From Roseomonas gilardii (GTDB taxonomy: Bacteria > Pseudomonadota > Alphaproteobacteria > Acetobacterales > Acetobacteraceae), in contig NZ_CP015583.1 of the NCBI RefSeq assembly GCF_001941945.1, positions 3,231,501-3,295,500 of the forward strand: a DNA stretch of 64,000 nt. Reading direction: 5' to 3'. The notes under the pieces are model-generated. The model did no database searches. It worked only from the letters and a program-made list of their open reading frames with translations, and was not told the DNA's origin. Below are positions 18,745 through 27,369 of this stretch, in pieces (positions within the stretch are counted from its first letter, which is position 1; the number at the start of each line of letters is the position of its first letter). The translations under genes and the position numbers were made by a program.

Positions 18745-20373
18745 CTAGCGCGGCGAGATGTCCATCGCCCGCGTCATCTCGTCGGCGCGCGGCGTGTGCT
18801 TCAGGGTGTCGCGCATGGCCCAGACATTGACCTGCGTGTGCAGCGGGATCCAGGCGATGTCCTTCGCCGCGACGCGCGTGGCCTCCTGCCACAGCGATTC
18901 ACGCTTCTCGTCATCCACCGTGACCAGCGCCTGTTCCACCAGCCCGTCGAACTGCGGGTTGGAATAGAGCGCCTGGTTCACCGTGCCCCAGCCGCGGCTG
19001 AGGTCGCGCGTGCCGAGCAGGCCGCGCATGCCGGCGGAGGGTTCTCCGGTGCTGTTGCTCCAGCCGCCGAGCGTCACCGAGAAGTCCCGACGCGCGCTGC
19101 GCTGGGCGTTCACGGCGAAGGGCACCGTGTCCACCTGGGTCTTCACGCCGATGCGCGACCACATCTGCCCGACGGTCTGCGCGATCTGCGCGTCGTTCAC
19201 GTAGCGGTCGTTGGAGGAGTTGAGCGTGATGCCGAGGCCGTTGGGGAAGCCGGCTTCCGCCAGCAGGGCCTTCGCCCGTGCCGGGTCATAGGGCGGCGCC
19301 TTGATATCCTGCGCGTAGCCATAGGCGCCGGGGGGCATGAACTGCCCGGTGGGCAGCGCCGCGCCGGACATGATGCGCTCCGCGATGCCCTGGCGGTTGA
19401 TGGCGATGCTCAGCGCCTCCCGCACCCGGTGGTCGAGCAGCGGGTTCTTGTCCAGCTTCTCACCGTTCGGGCCGGTCACATAGGGGCTGGGGCCATCGGT
19501 GCGGAAATCCGTCCGCAGGTAGATCGAGCGCAGGCTCGTGGTCTCGGAGATGGCGATATGCGGCTCCTTGCGGACCCGCGTGATGTCGGAGGTCGGCACC
19601 GCGTCGATGAACTGCACGTCGCCCGCCTGCAGCGCGGCCACGCGGGCGCCGTCGTTCGGGATGAAGCGGTAGTTCACCTTGGCCCAGTGCGGCTTCCGGC
19701 CCCAGTAATCCTCGTTGCGGACGAAGACCGCCCGGTTGCCGCTCTGGTAGCTCTCCAGCCGGAAGGGGCCGGTGCCGATGGCGTTCCGGCCGTTGTTGAA
19801 GTCGCCGGTGGAGGGATTCGGCCCCAGCCCGTGCCAGATGATGGCGACCTGCGACATGTCGGTGACCATCAGCGGGTTCACCGCATGGGTGTGGAAGCGG
19901 ACCGTGTGCGGATCGACGATCTCCACCCGCGCGATGGGCTTGGTATAGATCGCGTAGGAGCCGGGGCTGTTCACCACGTTCGGCACGCGCTCGATGGTAT
20001 AGGCCACGTCCTCGGCGGTGAAGTCCTGCCCGTTGTGCCACTTCACCCCGCGCCGCAGCCGGAACTCCCAGGTCTTGTCGTCGATCGCCTTCCAGGATTC
20101 CGCCAGCGCGGGCACCGGCTTGCCCTCCGGCGTGCGGTCCACCAGCTGCTCGAAGATGTGCGAGCCGAGCGCGAAATTCGGCGTCAGCGTGTGGTAGTGC
20201 GGGTCCACCGAGGTCGGGGGCGCCGAGACGGCCATGTCGAGCATGGTCCCCCCACCCTGCCTGCCGGCCTGGCCGCCCGTCTGGGCGAGGGCACGCCGCG
20301 CCGGCAGCAGGGCGCCACCGGCCAGCATGGTCAGGAGCAGCTTGGCTGCGTCCCGTCGCGGAGTCGGAAACAT
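18745..20373 (-). CDS. ABC transporter substrate-binding protein, family 5 (peptide/nickel type)
   Basis: 542 residues with a signal peptide (MFPTPRRDAAKLLLTMLAGG...ALA). Family motifs: PHYHTLTPNFALGSHIFEQLV, LAESWKAIDDKTWEFRLRRGVKWHNGQDFTAEDV split over the early region, GTGPFRLESY, and VREALSIAINRQGIAERI. It binds oligopeptides or similar ligands in the periplasm. No permease or ATPase genes are adjacent, so it is an orphan. A paralogue with closely similar blocks (WSRIGV, GGW and others) lies at 52373-53989. The start ATG 20373 follows GGGAGA. Confidence 0.9.
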   Translation of the reverse strand: MFPTPRRDAAKLLLTMLAGGALLPARRALAQTGGQAGRQGGGTMLDMAVSAPPTSVDPHYHTLTPNFALGSHIFEQLVDRTPEGKPVPALAESWKAIDDKTWEFRLRRGVKWHNGQDFTAEDVAYTIERVPNVVNSPGSYAIYTKPIARVEIVDPHTVRFHTHAVNPLMVTDMSQVAIIWHGLGPNPSTGDFNNGRNAIGTGPFRLESYQSGNRAVFVRNEDYWGRKPHWAKVNYRFIPNDGARVAALQAGDVQFIDAVPTSDITRVRKEPHIAISETTSLRSIYLRTDFRTDGPSPYVTGPNGEKLDKNPLLDHRVREALSIAINRQGIAERIMSGAALPTGQFMPPGAYGYAQDIKAPPYDPARAKALLAEAGFPNGLGITLNSSNDRYVNDAQIAQTVGQMWSRIGVKTQVDTVPFAVNAQRSARRDFSVTLGGWSNSTGEPSAGMRGLLGTRDLSRGWGTVNQALYSNPQFDGLVEQALVTVDDEKRESLWQEATRVAAKDIAWIPLHTQVNVWAMRDTLKHTPRADEMTRAMDISPR

Positions 20374-20546
20374 CGGCGGATCTCCCGGTCGCGGAAGGCG
20401 TGCCGGGCCCCTGCCCGTCCGCCCTTCCGCCTTTGCCATGCCGCGTGCTGTCGTCCTGCCTGCCGGTCCCCTGCTCTCGTGGCGGAAATCCGGCGCGGGG
20501 GGAGTGCAGCAACCCAGCGCCGGATCGTCAACCATCCACCGCAGAC

Positions 20547-20584
20547 GAAAAAGGGCCGCATCCTGCGCGGATGCGGCCCCTTTC
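20547..20584 (-). terminator. Rho-independent terminator of recA
   Basis: On the minus strand a perfect 11 bp stem GGGCCGCATCC/GGATGCGGCCC with a GCGCA loop is followed by TTTTTC. It begins about 30 bp past the recA stop. Confidence 0.9.
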
Positions 20585-20616
20585 CGGTGCTGCGGCGCGG
20601 GACGCGCCGCCCAACT

Positions 20617-21663
20617 TCACTCCGCGGCGGCGGCTGCTTCCTCGCCCTCGCTTTCCGGCGCGGTCAGCATGGTCTCGGCCACCTGGCCGGCCTGGGCGCG
20701 GATGCGCTGTTCGATGGAGGCGGCCATCTCCGGATTGTCGCGCAGGAACTGCTTGGCGTTCTCGCGGCCCTGGCCGATGCGCTGGCTGTCGCAGGAGAAC
20801 CAGGCGCCCGACTTCTCGACCACGCCGGCCTTCACGCCCAGGTCGATCAACTCGCCGACCTTGGAGATACCCTCGCCATAGAGGATGTCGAACTCGACCT
20901 GCCGGAAGGGCGGGGCCATCTTGTTCTTCACCACCTTCACGCGGGTTTGGTTGCCGATGACCTCGTCCCGGTCCTTGATCTGGCCGATACGGCGGATCTC
21001 CATGCGCACCGAGGCATAGAACTTCAGCGCGTTGCCGCCCGTGGTCGTTTCCGGGTTGCCGAACATCACGCCGATCTTCAGCCGGATCTGGTTGAGGAAG
21101 ATCATCATGCAGTTCGAACGGCTGATCGAGCCGGTCAGCTTGCGCAGCGCCTGGGACATCAGGCGGGCGTGCAGGCCGACATGGCTGTCGCCCATCTCGC
21201 CCTCCAGCTCCGCGCGCGGCACCAGGGCGGCGACGCTGTCGATCACCAGCACGTCGATGGCGCCGGAGCGGACCAGCGTGTCAGCGATCTCCAGCGCCTG
21301 CTCGCCCGCATCGGGCTGCGAGATCAGCAGGTTGTCGATATCCACGCCGAGCTTCTTGGCATAGCCCGGGTCGAGCGCGTGTTCGGCGTCGATGAAGGCG
21401 CAGGTGCCGCCCTTCCGCTGTGCCTCGGCGATGGCATGCAGCGCCAGCGTCGTCTTGCCCGAGGATTCGGGGCCATAGATCTCGATGATCCGCCCCTTCG
21501 GCAGCCCGCCGATGCCCAGCGCCACGTCGAGGCCCAGGGAGCCGGTGGACACGGTCTCGATGTCGGCCATGTCCTGCTTGGCGCCCAGCCGCATGACCGA
21601 GCCCTTGCCGAAGGCACGCTCGATCTGGCTCAGCGCCGCGTCCAGTGCCTTGTTCTTATCCAT
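20617..21663 (-). CDS. recA: Recombinase A
   Basis: 348 residues. Walker A is GPESSGKTT; other signatures are [23 protein letters not shown], the L1/L2 DNA-binding loops ([39 protein letters not shown]) and a C-terminal acidic tail ([10 protein letters not shown]). RecA drives homologous recombination and LexA self-cleavage in the SOS response. The ATG at 21663 begins [19 protein letters not shown]; the frame is open 15 codons upstream without conservation. An SOS box lies 159 bp upstream and a strong terminator follows. The neighbour upstream is the CckA-like kinase. Confidence 0.98.
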   Translation of the reverse strand: MDKNKALDAALSQIERAFGKGSVMRLGAKQDMADIETVSTGSLGLDVALGIGGLPKGRIIEIYGPESSGKTTLALHAIAEAQRKGGTCAFIDAEHALDPGYAKKLGVDIDNLLISQPDAGEQALEIADTLVRSGAIDVLVIDSVAALVPRAELEGEMGDSHVGLHARLMSQALRKLTGSISRSNCMMIFLNQIRLKIGVMFGNPETTTGGNALKFYASVRMEIRRIGQIKDRDEVIGNQTRVKVVKNKMAPPFRQVEFDILYGEGISKVGELIDLGVKAGVVEKSGAWFSCDSQRIGQGRENAKQFLRDNPEMAASIEQRIRAQAGQVAETMLTAPESEGEEAAAAAE

Positions 21664-21821
21664 AGAGCCCCCGATCGCCCCGTACTGGGGCGGATGATCT
21701 GCCACCAAGGGTCGAGGACCGGGGGCCTGCCACCCGGATCGCGCCGACCAATTCCGTCCGCGGGAGCCTAGATCGGCTCCCCTTCGCGCGCCACAACCCC
21801 AGTAGGGGTACGGGCTTTTCT

Positions 21822-21836
21822 GTTCCCTATATGTTC
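21822..21836. promoter_or_regulatory. SOS (LexA) box upstream of recA
   Basis: GTTC-N7-GTTC (GTTC at 21822-21825 and 21833-21836) is the direct-repeat LexA operator of Alphaproteobacteria. On the recA strand it reads GAAC-N7-GAAC. It lies between the stop of the upstream kinase gene and recA, implying that recA has its own damage-inducible promoter. Confidence 0.75.
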
Positions 21837-21852
21837 ATGTTGGGCGGAAATT

Positions 21853-23448
21853 TCAACCGCTTTCCTCCACCACCCACGCCAAACGTTGCCGTAACGTTTC
21901 GACCAGCGCCGCCGGGCGATAGGGCTTGGCCAGGAAGCCCGTGATATCGGCATTCCGGCCACCTTCTTCCAGCGCTTCCCGCTCCATCAGCCGCTCGGAA
22001 TAGCCGCTCACCAGCACGGCCGGCAGCGACGGCAGACGGCGGCGCATCTCCCGCAGCAGCGTCATCCCGTCCATGCCGGGCATGGCGATGTCGGAGACCA
22101 GGATATCCGGCGCGAATCCCTCGGCCAGCAGCTCCAGCGCCTCCTCCCCGTCCCCGGCGGCGCGCACCTCCATCCCCTCCCGCCGCAGCACCTGTTCCGC
22201 CAGGCGGCGCAGCGGTGCCTCGTCCTCCACCAGCAGCACGCGCTGCCCGGCCAGCCCCTCGCGCCGCGCCACCGCCGGAACCACGGGAACGGCCGCGCCA
22301 CCCCCATCCCCCGCCCGCGGTGGGAGCGGCGCCGTCTCCTGATGGCGGGGCAGGTAGATCCGGAAGCTGGCCCCTTCCCCCGGCCGCGACACCACCTGAA
22401 GCACGCCGCCGAACTGGCGCACGATGCCATGCACCGTGGCGAGGCCCAGCCCCGTGCCACCTTCCGCCGAGCGCGTGGTGAAGAAAGGCTCGAAGATCCG
22501 CCCCAGCACGCCGGGTGGGATGCCAGGGCCGTTGTCGGAGACCGACAGCATCACCCAGCGCCCGGGCGGCAGCAGGTCCGGGATGCCGGGCTCCGCCTGC
22601 AAGGCGAGGCGCGTGCCCGTGGCAATGGTCAGCGTCGCTTCCGCCGACATCCGCTTCGCCATGGCCTGCACCGCATTGCCGGCGAGGTTCAGCACCATCT
22701 GGTCGAGCTGCACCGGATCGGCCAGGACCGCCCGCCCCGGTGCATCCAACTGCCAGCGCAGGCCGACATGCCGGCCCGCCATGGAGCGCAGCAGAGGCTC
22801 CAGCCCCGTCACCGCCTCGTCCAGCAGGACCACGCGCGGCAGCAGGGGTTGCCGCCCGGCCAGGGCCAGCAGGCGGTGGACCAGCGCGGCACCACGATCG
22901 GCGGCCGCGAGCAGGGCCTCCAGCGCCGCGTCGCGCTCCGTCCCTCCGGCCCGCGCATCGGCGCGCAGGGCCTCCGCCGAGGCAAGGATGATGGCGAGGA
23001 TGTTGTTGAAGTCATGCGCCACCCCGCCCGCGAGCTGGCCGAGCGCACGCAGGCGCTCCCCCTCCTCGGCCTGCTTCCGGAAGCGGTGGTGCTCCGCCAG
23101 ATCCTGCAGCAACAGCAACCTTTGCCCGCCCGGAAGAAAGCGCAGGCGACAGGAGACCGGCCTCGGCTCCCGCCCCTCCCCGCCTTCGATCACACCCTCC
23201 AGCGGAACCAGCCCACCGCCGGCCAGCCAGGCGGCGAAGCGGGCGGGCGAGGAGAAGAGCCGCGCCGCGGGCAGATCGCGGCCCAGCGGCAAGGCGGCCA
23301 GGACGCGGAAGGCCGGGTTGGCCACGCGGATCGTCCCCTGCTCGTCGAGCAGGGCCACTGCCTCCTGGAGCGCGCCGCACAGGGTCTCGAAGGCGCTGTC
23401 CCAGTCCTGGTCATCCTCGGCCACCCGGCCCGTCTTCCAGGGGATCAC
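21853..23448 (-). CDS. cckA: CckA-like hybrid sensor histidine kinase / response regulator
   Basis: 531 residues: a PAS-like sensor (about 20-120), a HisKA domain with H145 in GQLAGGVAHDFNNILAI, an HATPase with NLAGNAVQAM, SDNGPGIPP and GGTGLGLATVHGIV, and a receiver domain with D453 and K508. The GVAHDFNN box is the hallmark of CckA and its close relatives, which phosphorylate ChpT and CtrA in cell-cycle and flagellar control. The location between flhB and recA also fits CckA. It is shorter than Caulobacter CckA and no transmembrane segment is seen, so it may be a soluble variant or a paralogue. The start is GTG at 23448. Confidence 0.78.
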   Translation of the reverse strand: MIPWKTGRVAEDDQDWDSAFETLCGALQEAVALLDEQGTIRVANPAFRVLAALPLGRDLPAARLFSSPARFAAWLAGGGLVPLEGVIEGGEGREPRPVSCRLRFLPGGQRLLLLQDLAEHHRFRKQAEEGERLRALGQLAGGVAHDFNNILAIILASAEALRADARAGGTERDAALEALLAAADRGAALVHRLLALAGRQPLLPRVVLLDEAVTGLEPLLRSMAGRHVGLRWQLDAPGRAVLADPVQLDQMVLNLAGNAVQAMAKRMSAEATLTIATGTRLALQAEPGIPDLLPPGRWVMLSVSDNGPGIPPGVLGRIFEPFFTTRSAEGGTGLGLATVHGIVRQFGGVLQVVSRPGEGASFRIYLPRHQETAPLPPRAGDGGGAAVPVVPAVARREGLAGQRVLLVEDEAPLRRLAEQVLRREGMEVRAAGDGEEALELLAEGFAPDILVSDIAMPGMDGMTLLREMRRRLPSLPAVLVSGYSERLMEREALEEGGRNADITGFLAKPYRPAALVETLRQRLAWVVEESG

Positions 23449-23570
23449 ATCCGGCTCTGTCCTGATTGCAGGACGGAGATGATCAAATCGACGTTATAAT
23501 CGCAATGGTTACATTGGATGAATCAAACATTATCCAGGGTTGTGTTTCCGAAGACGCATCGAAAGTACCT
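23449..23570 (-). promoter_or_regulatory. AT-rich spacer upstream of the CckA-like kinase
   Basis: 122 bp of low-GC DNA in a GC-rich setting between flhB and the kinase gene. It holds GTTATAAT at 23493-23500, related to the GTTATAAC boxes upstream of the alcohol dehydrogenase and porin, and one GAATC (GANTC, CcrM-type) site. It probably contains the kinase promoter; exact elements were not resolved. Confidence 0.35.
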
Positions 23571-24608
23571 TCAGCGCCCGCCGCGCCGGCGCCACACGAA
23601 GGCGATGATCTCCGCCACGGCAGCGTAGTGGTCGGGCGGGATCTCCCGTCCCAGTTCCAGCTTGTAGAGCGCGCGCGCCAGGGGCGGGTTGGGCACCAGG
23701 GGCACGCCCGCCTCCCGCGCCGCCTCGCGGATTCGCGCCGCCATGGAATCCACCCCCTTGGCCACCACGCGCGGGGCGCCGGAATCCTTCTCGTAGGCCA
23801 GGGCCACGGCATAATGCGTGGGATTGGTCACCACCACCGTCGCCTTGGGCACCGCCGCCATCATCCGGCGCCGCGAAGCCTGCTGCCGCAACTGCCGCTG
23901 CCGTGCCTTCAGGTGCGGGTCGCCCTCGCTCTCCTTGTGCTCCTCCTTGAGGTCCTCACGGCTCATCCGCAGACGGCGGAAGTGCCGGAAACGCTCCCAG
24001 CCGAAATCTCCCAGCGCCACGAGGCCGAAAGCCAGTACCGCCGCCGTGGCGAGGCCCCGCATCTCCCCGCCCGCCACCGCGAGAAGCTGCGAGGGCGGGA
24101 CCTGCAGCATCGACCGCAGCCGCGCGGGATCGTCCAGGCTCCACCACAGGGCCAGCCCCACCAGCCCCAGCTTCAGCAGCGCGCGCAGCAGTTGCCCCGC
24201 TCCCTCCACCCCCAGGACGCGCTTCGCCCCGGCCAGAGGCGAAAGCCGCGACATCTGCGGCACCAGCCCCTTGGCGCTGAACAGCCCGCCGGTCTGCAAC
24301 AGCGTGGCCGCCACCGCCCCCAGCGCCGCCGCCCCCGCAACCGGCAGCACCGCCAGCAGCGCATCCCGCGCCAGGCCGGACAGCGCCTCCGCCGGCAGCA
24401 CCGCATGGCTGCGGGACAGCAGAACCTGCAGGCTGTGCAGCAGCGACATCCCCGCCACCGGCAGGGCCAGGCTAGCCGCCAGCACGGCACAGGCCAGGGA
24501 CGCGAAGCCCGCCATCTCCCGCGATACGGCGACCTGCCCTTCCTCGCGCGCCTTCTGCAGGCGCCGCGGCGTCGGGGCCTCCGTCCTGTCCTCGGCCTCC
24601 TCGCTCAT
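23571..24608 (-). CDS. flhB: Flagellar biosynthesis protein FlhB
   Basis: 345 residues, starting MSEEAEDRTEAPTPRRLQKAREEGQVA, the conserved FlhB N-terminus. Four membrane segments follow, then the cytoplasmic domain with the autocleavage site NPTH (VTNPTHYAVAL). FlhB is the specificity switch of the flagellar export gate. The frame continues upstream to 24797, but those residues are a glycine/histidine-rich translation of a minisatellite and are not part of FlhB. It is the last gene of the flgB-flgC-fliE-fliQ-fliR-flhB cluster. Confidence 0.95.
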   Translation of the reverse strand: MSEEAEDRTEAPTPRRLQKAREEGQVAVSREMAGFASLACAVLAASLALPVAGMSLLHSLQVLLSRSHAVLPAEALSGLARDALLAVLPVAGAAALGAVAATLLQTGGLFSAKGLVPQMSRLSPLAGAKRVLGVEGAGQLLRALLKLGLVGLALWWSLDDPARLRSMLQVPPSQLLAVAGGEMRGLATAAVLAFGLVALGDFGWERFRHFRRLRMSREDLKEEHKESEGDPHLKARQRQLRQQASRRRMMAAVPKATVVVTNPTHYAVALAYEKDSGAPRVVAKGVDSMAARIREAAREAGVPLVPNPPLARALYKLELGREIPPDHYAAVAEIIAFVWRRRGGR

Positions 24609-24610
24609 TC

Positions 24611-24685
24611 CATGCCCATCCAGGCCATGCCCATCCAGGCCATGCCCATCCAGGCCATGCCCGCCCTGGCCATATCGGCCCTGGC
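24611..24685. repeat. 15 bp minisatellite between fliR and flhB
   Basis: Three exact tandem copies of CATGCCCATCCAGGC (24611-24655), then two decayed copies (24656-24670 with two changes, 24671-24685 more diverged). The unit is five codons long; on the minus strand one frame reads (GHGLD)n in phase with flhB and another reads (MGMAW)n ending in a TGA that overlaps the flhB ATG. It occupies nearly all of the fliR-flhB spacer and could change flhB translation when the copy number changes. Confidence 0.9.
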
Positions 24686-24702
24686 CGTCGCATCCCTGTT
24701 CG

Positions 24703-25476
24703 TCACAGCCCCGGCAGCCCGGCCCAGGACGCGGCCAGCGCCGCCAGGAAACCGTCCAGCAGCGGCCGCGCCACCAGCCCCAGCAGCACCATCCCACCCA
24801 GGATCTGCGCCGGGCTGACCAGGATGTTCACCTGAAGCTGCGGCGCCACGCGGGCCAGCAGCCCGCTGGCGAGGTTCACCAGGAAAAGGCCGAGCAGAAA
24901 GGGCGAGGCCAGCCGCAGCGCCAGGGCGAGCATCGCGGCTCCAGCCCCGGCCATGTCCGCCGCCGCCGCGCCGGCCGGCCAGGGCGCGCCGGGCGGCAGC
25001 ACCTCGTAGCTGCCGGCCAGGGCGCGCAGGGGCTGGGCGTAGAGGCCGGTGGACAGCACCAGAACCGCCGTCGCCAGGCTGCCCAGCCGCCCCAGGATCG
25101 CCGTCTGCGACCCCATCTGCGCATCCGGCACCAGCACCGAGGCGAGGCCCATGGCGAGGGCCACGATCTGGAAAGCAGCGGACAGCGCCATCGCCACCAC
25201 CCGAGCCAGGCCACCGATCCAGAGCCCGACCAACAGCTCCGTCGCGACCAGCCGCAGCGTGCCGGGAATGTCCTCCGGCTGCGGCGGAAGCTGCCCCGCC
25301 AGGAGCGGCAGCAGCAGCGGCACCAGTGCCAGCGCCACGGCGAGACGGATGCGCACGGGCACATCCGCCTCCCCCAGCCCCGGCGCGATCATCGCCGCCG
25401 CGCCCAGCCGCGACAGCAGCAGCACCGACTGGAAGGCCAGCACCGGCAGGGAACGCAGCAGTTCGGCCTCGGTCAC
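24703..25476 (-). CDS. fliR: Flagellar biosynthesis protein FliR
   Basis: 257 residues, the usual FliR length, with six predicted membrane segments and the family segments RLGAAAMIAPGLGEADVP and LVNLASGLLARVAPQLQVNI. FliR forms the export gate with FliP and FliQ. The start is a GTG at 25476 with GGAGG upstream; the longer ATG-started frame to 25569 adds a basic, tryptophan-rich segment that does not belong. It lies 28 bp after fliQ. Confidence 0.93.
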   Translation of the reverse strand: MTEAELLRSLPVLAFQSVLLLSRLGAAAMIAPGLGEADVPVRIRLAVALALVPLLLPLLAGQLPPQPEDIPGTLRLVATELLVGLWIGGLARVVAMALSAAFQIVALAMGLASVLVPDAQMGSQTAILGRLGSLATAVLVLSTGLYAQPLRALAGSYEVLPPGAPWPAGAAAADMAGAGAAMLALALRLASPFLLGLFLVNLASGLLARVAPQLQVNILVSPAQILGGMVLLGLVARPLLDGFLAALAASWAGLPGL

Positions 25477-25504
25477 GGCGGGCCTCCACCGCCCCTCGCC
25501 CGCC

Positions 25505-25780
25505 TCAGTGCGCGCCGCCCAGCGCCACCATCTGGTCGAACAGTGTCGCGGCATAGTTCTGCAACGCATCGACCATGAAGGGGCCCAGGATCAGCAGCGC
25601 GCCACCACAGACGGCCAGCTTGGGCAGGAAGGCCAGCGAGGCCTCCTGCACCTGCGTCATGGCCTGGAACAGCGCCACGGCCAGCCCGACCAGCAGGATG
25701 CCGCCCAGCAGGGGCGCGGCCAGTTGCACCGCGACCCACATGGATTCCCGCAGCGCGGCGGACAGGATCTCGCTTTCCAC
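25505..25780 (-). CDS. fliQ: Flagellar biosynthesis protein FliQ
   Basis: 91 residues with two hydrophobic helices and the motif FQAMTQVQEASLAFLPKL, which is highly conserved in FliQ/SctS export-gate subunits. Downstream of fliE by 43 bp. Confidence 0.95.
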   Translation of the reverse strand: MESEILSAALRESMWVAVQLAAPLLGGILLVGLAVALFQAMTQVQEASLAFLPKLAVCGGALLILGPFMVDALQNYAATLFDQMVALGGAH

Positions 25781-25823
25781 GATGCTCTCTTCCCTTCTGG
25801 AAGGGGGGGGGGAAGCGGATGCG

Positions 25824-26129
25824 TCAGATCGGCATCCGCATGATGTCCTGATAGGCGCTCACCATCTTGTCGCGCAGCGCCACGGTGGTCTGCAGCGACA
25901 GCTCCGCCTTGGAGACGGCGAGGACCACGTCGGTGACGTTGCCCTGCCCGCTGAGTGCCTGGGCCGAGGCCGCATCGGCGCGATGGCTGAGTTCCACCGC
26001 CCCGTCCATCGCCTGCCGCAGGGCCGCGCCGAAGCCGGACAGCGGGTCGCCCCCGGCCTCCGCCGCTCCCGGGCCGCCGGCGCTGCGATAGGCGGTGATG
26101 GCGAAATTCGCGGAAACCGGATCGCTCAT
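25824..26129 (-). CDS. fliE: Flagellar hook-basal body complex protein FliE
   Basis: 101 residues. The C-terminal half VTDVVLAVSKAELSLQTTVALRDKMVSAYQDIMRMPI is the FliE signature. FliE joins the MS ring to the proximal rod. Its start overlaps the flgC stop by 4 bp, implying coupled translation. Confidence 0.94.
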   Translation of the reverse strand: MSDPVSANFAITAYRSAGGPGAAEAGGDPLSGFGAALRQAMDGAVELSHRADAASAQALSGQGNVTDVVLAVSKAELSLQTTVALRDKMVSAYQDIMRMPI

Positions 26130-26536
26130 CCGCGCAGTGCCTCGATCGTGCGGGACAGCATGCCGCGCGAGGTTTCCATGACGCTGAGATTGGCGCTGTA
26201 GGAGCGCTGAGCCTCGCGCATGTCCATCATCTCCACGAAGCTGTCCACGTTCGGCACGGAGACGTAGCCATTGGCATCCGCCGCGGGGTGCGAGGGCTCG
26301 TAGCGCTTCGGCAGTTCGCCATTGTCGCGGCCGACGCGCGAGACGCTGACGAGGTCCGTGCCGCTGGCACGGTCGAGATGGTTGGCGAAGCTCACCGTCT
26401 TGCGGCGATAGGGTTCGGCGCCCGGCGTCAGGCCGGTGCTGTCACGGTTCGCGAGGTTCTCTGCCACCACCCGCAGGCGCGTGGCCTGGGCATTCATGCC
26501 GGCGGCGGAAATCCGCAGCGCGCTGTCGAGATCCAA
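26126..26536 (-). CDS. flgC: Flagellar basal-body rod protein FlgC
   Basis: 136 residues. The N-terminal helix LRISAAGMNAQATRLRVVAENLANRDSTG and the central YVSVPNVDSFVEMMDMREAQRSYSANL are typical of proximal rod protein FlgC. It sits between flgB (30 bp upstream) and fliE (4 bp overlap). Confidence 0.95.
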   Translation of the reverse strand: MDLDSALRISAAGMNAQATRLRVVAENLANRDSTGLTPGAEPYRRKTVSFANHLDRASGTDLVSVSRVGRDNGELPKRYEPSHPAADANGYVSVPNVDSFVEMMDMREAQRSYSANLSVMETSRGMLSRTIEALRG

Positions 26537-26566
26537 AGCCTTCTGCTCCTCTCAGCGGTCCAGGGC

Positions 26567-26989
26567 TCAGCGCCCCAGGGCCGTCTTGAACATGCCGAGC
26601 CAGGACCGGCGCAGCCCGGTCGCGAGCTGGTGCGCCGTTTCCGTGTCGGCGACTTTCATCGCCTGCTCTTCCAGCGACACGGCATTGCCGTCCGGCGTTT
26701 CCTCCACCGCGCGGCGCTCCGCATGCACCCGCGCCGGGCCGCTGCCGGCACCCGGGGGCTGCAGATGCCGGGCATTGGTGCGCGCGAGCGCCGGGCCGCC
26801 CTTGCTGGCCAGCAGATCGGCGAAGGGCGTGATGTCGCGGGCGCGGTAATGCGGCGTGTCGGCATTGGCGACGTTCTGCGACAGCACGGCCTGCCGCTGG
26901 TCGAGCCACTTCAGCCGCTGTTCGGACAGGGCGATGGGGTCCCGCCCGAGGGGGCCCGTGGCGGCGGTGTCGCGTCGCGTCGGTTCCAT
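26567..26989 (-). CDS. flgB: Flagellar basal-body rod protein FlgB
   Basis: 140 residues. The rod-family motif LDQRQAVLSQNVANADTPHYRARDITPF is near the N-terminus. First gene of the minus-strand flagellar operon and divergent from fliO, with the shared promoter region at 26990-27120. Confidence 0.94.
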   Translation of the reverse strand: MEPTRRDTAATGPLGRDPIALSEQRLKWLDQRQAVLSQNVANADTPHYRARDITPFADLLASKGGPALARTNARHLQPPGAGSGPARVHAERRAVEETPDGNAVSLEEQAMKVADTETAHQLATGLRRSWLGMFKTALGR

Positions 26990-27120
26990 GGCGTGCAGCC
27001 TAGGCGGGAGGAGATGAAGACTCCGTCAACGCCGCCCGGAGGGCGCGCAACCCGCCGTTAAGGCATCGCCGCCAGAATGCGCCTCCAGAACTCCCCCGCA
27101 GGCAAAAGGCCGCGCAAGAC

Positions 27121-27369
27121 ATGCCCTCCTCCCTTTCCCCCTGGCTGCCCGCCCTGGCCGCGCTCGGCGCGGTGGTCCTGCTGCTCTGGCTGCTGGCCCG
27201 CGGCGCGCGGCTGACCGGACTCGCCGCGCCCTCCGGCAAGCGCCTCGGCGTGCAGGAAGTGCTGGCGCTCGACACGCGCCGCCGCCTCGTCCTGCTGCGC
27301 GTGGATGGGCGGGAGGTCCTGCTGCTGACCGGCGGCCCGCAGGACAGCGTGCTGGGCTGGCTGCCATGA
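27121..27369 (+). CDS. fliO: FliO-like flagellar biosynthesis protein
   Basis: 82 residues: one N-terminal membrane helix (LPALAALGAVVLLLWLLARG) and a small soluble domain, KRLGVQEVLALDTRRRLVLLRVDGREVLLLTGG, the conserved FliO cytoplasmic motif. FliO assists assembly of the FliP pore. It overlaps fliP by 4 bp, which supports the call despite its small size. Confidence 0.85.
   Translation: MPSSLSPWLPALAALGAVVLLLWLLARGARLTGLAAPSGKRLGVQEVLALDTRRRLVLLRVDGREVLLLTGGPQDSVLGWLP

Noticed and set aside
24611-24685. CRISPR array
   Set aside because: The 15 bp units are directly adjacent with no spacers and no cas genes are near.
24608-24797. N-terminal extension of FlhB
   Set aside because: The extra residues are a translation of the minisatellite and vary with it; the FlhB family start is at 24608.
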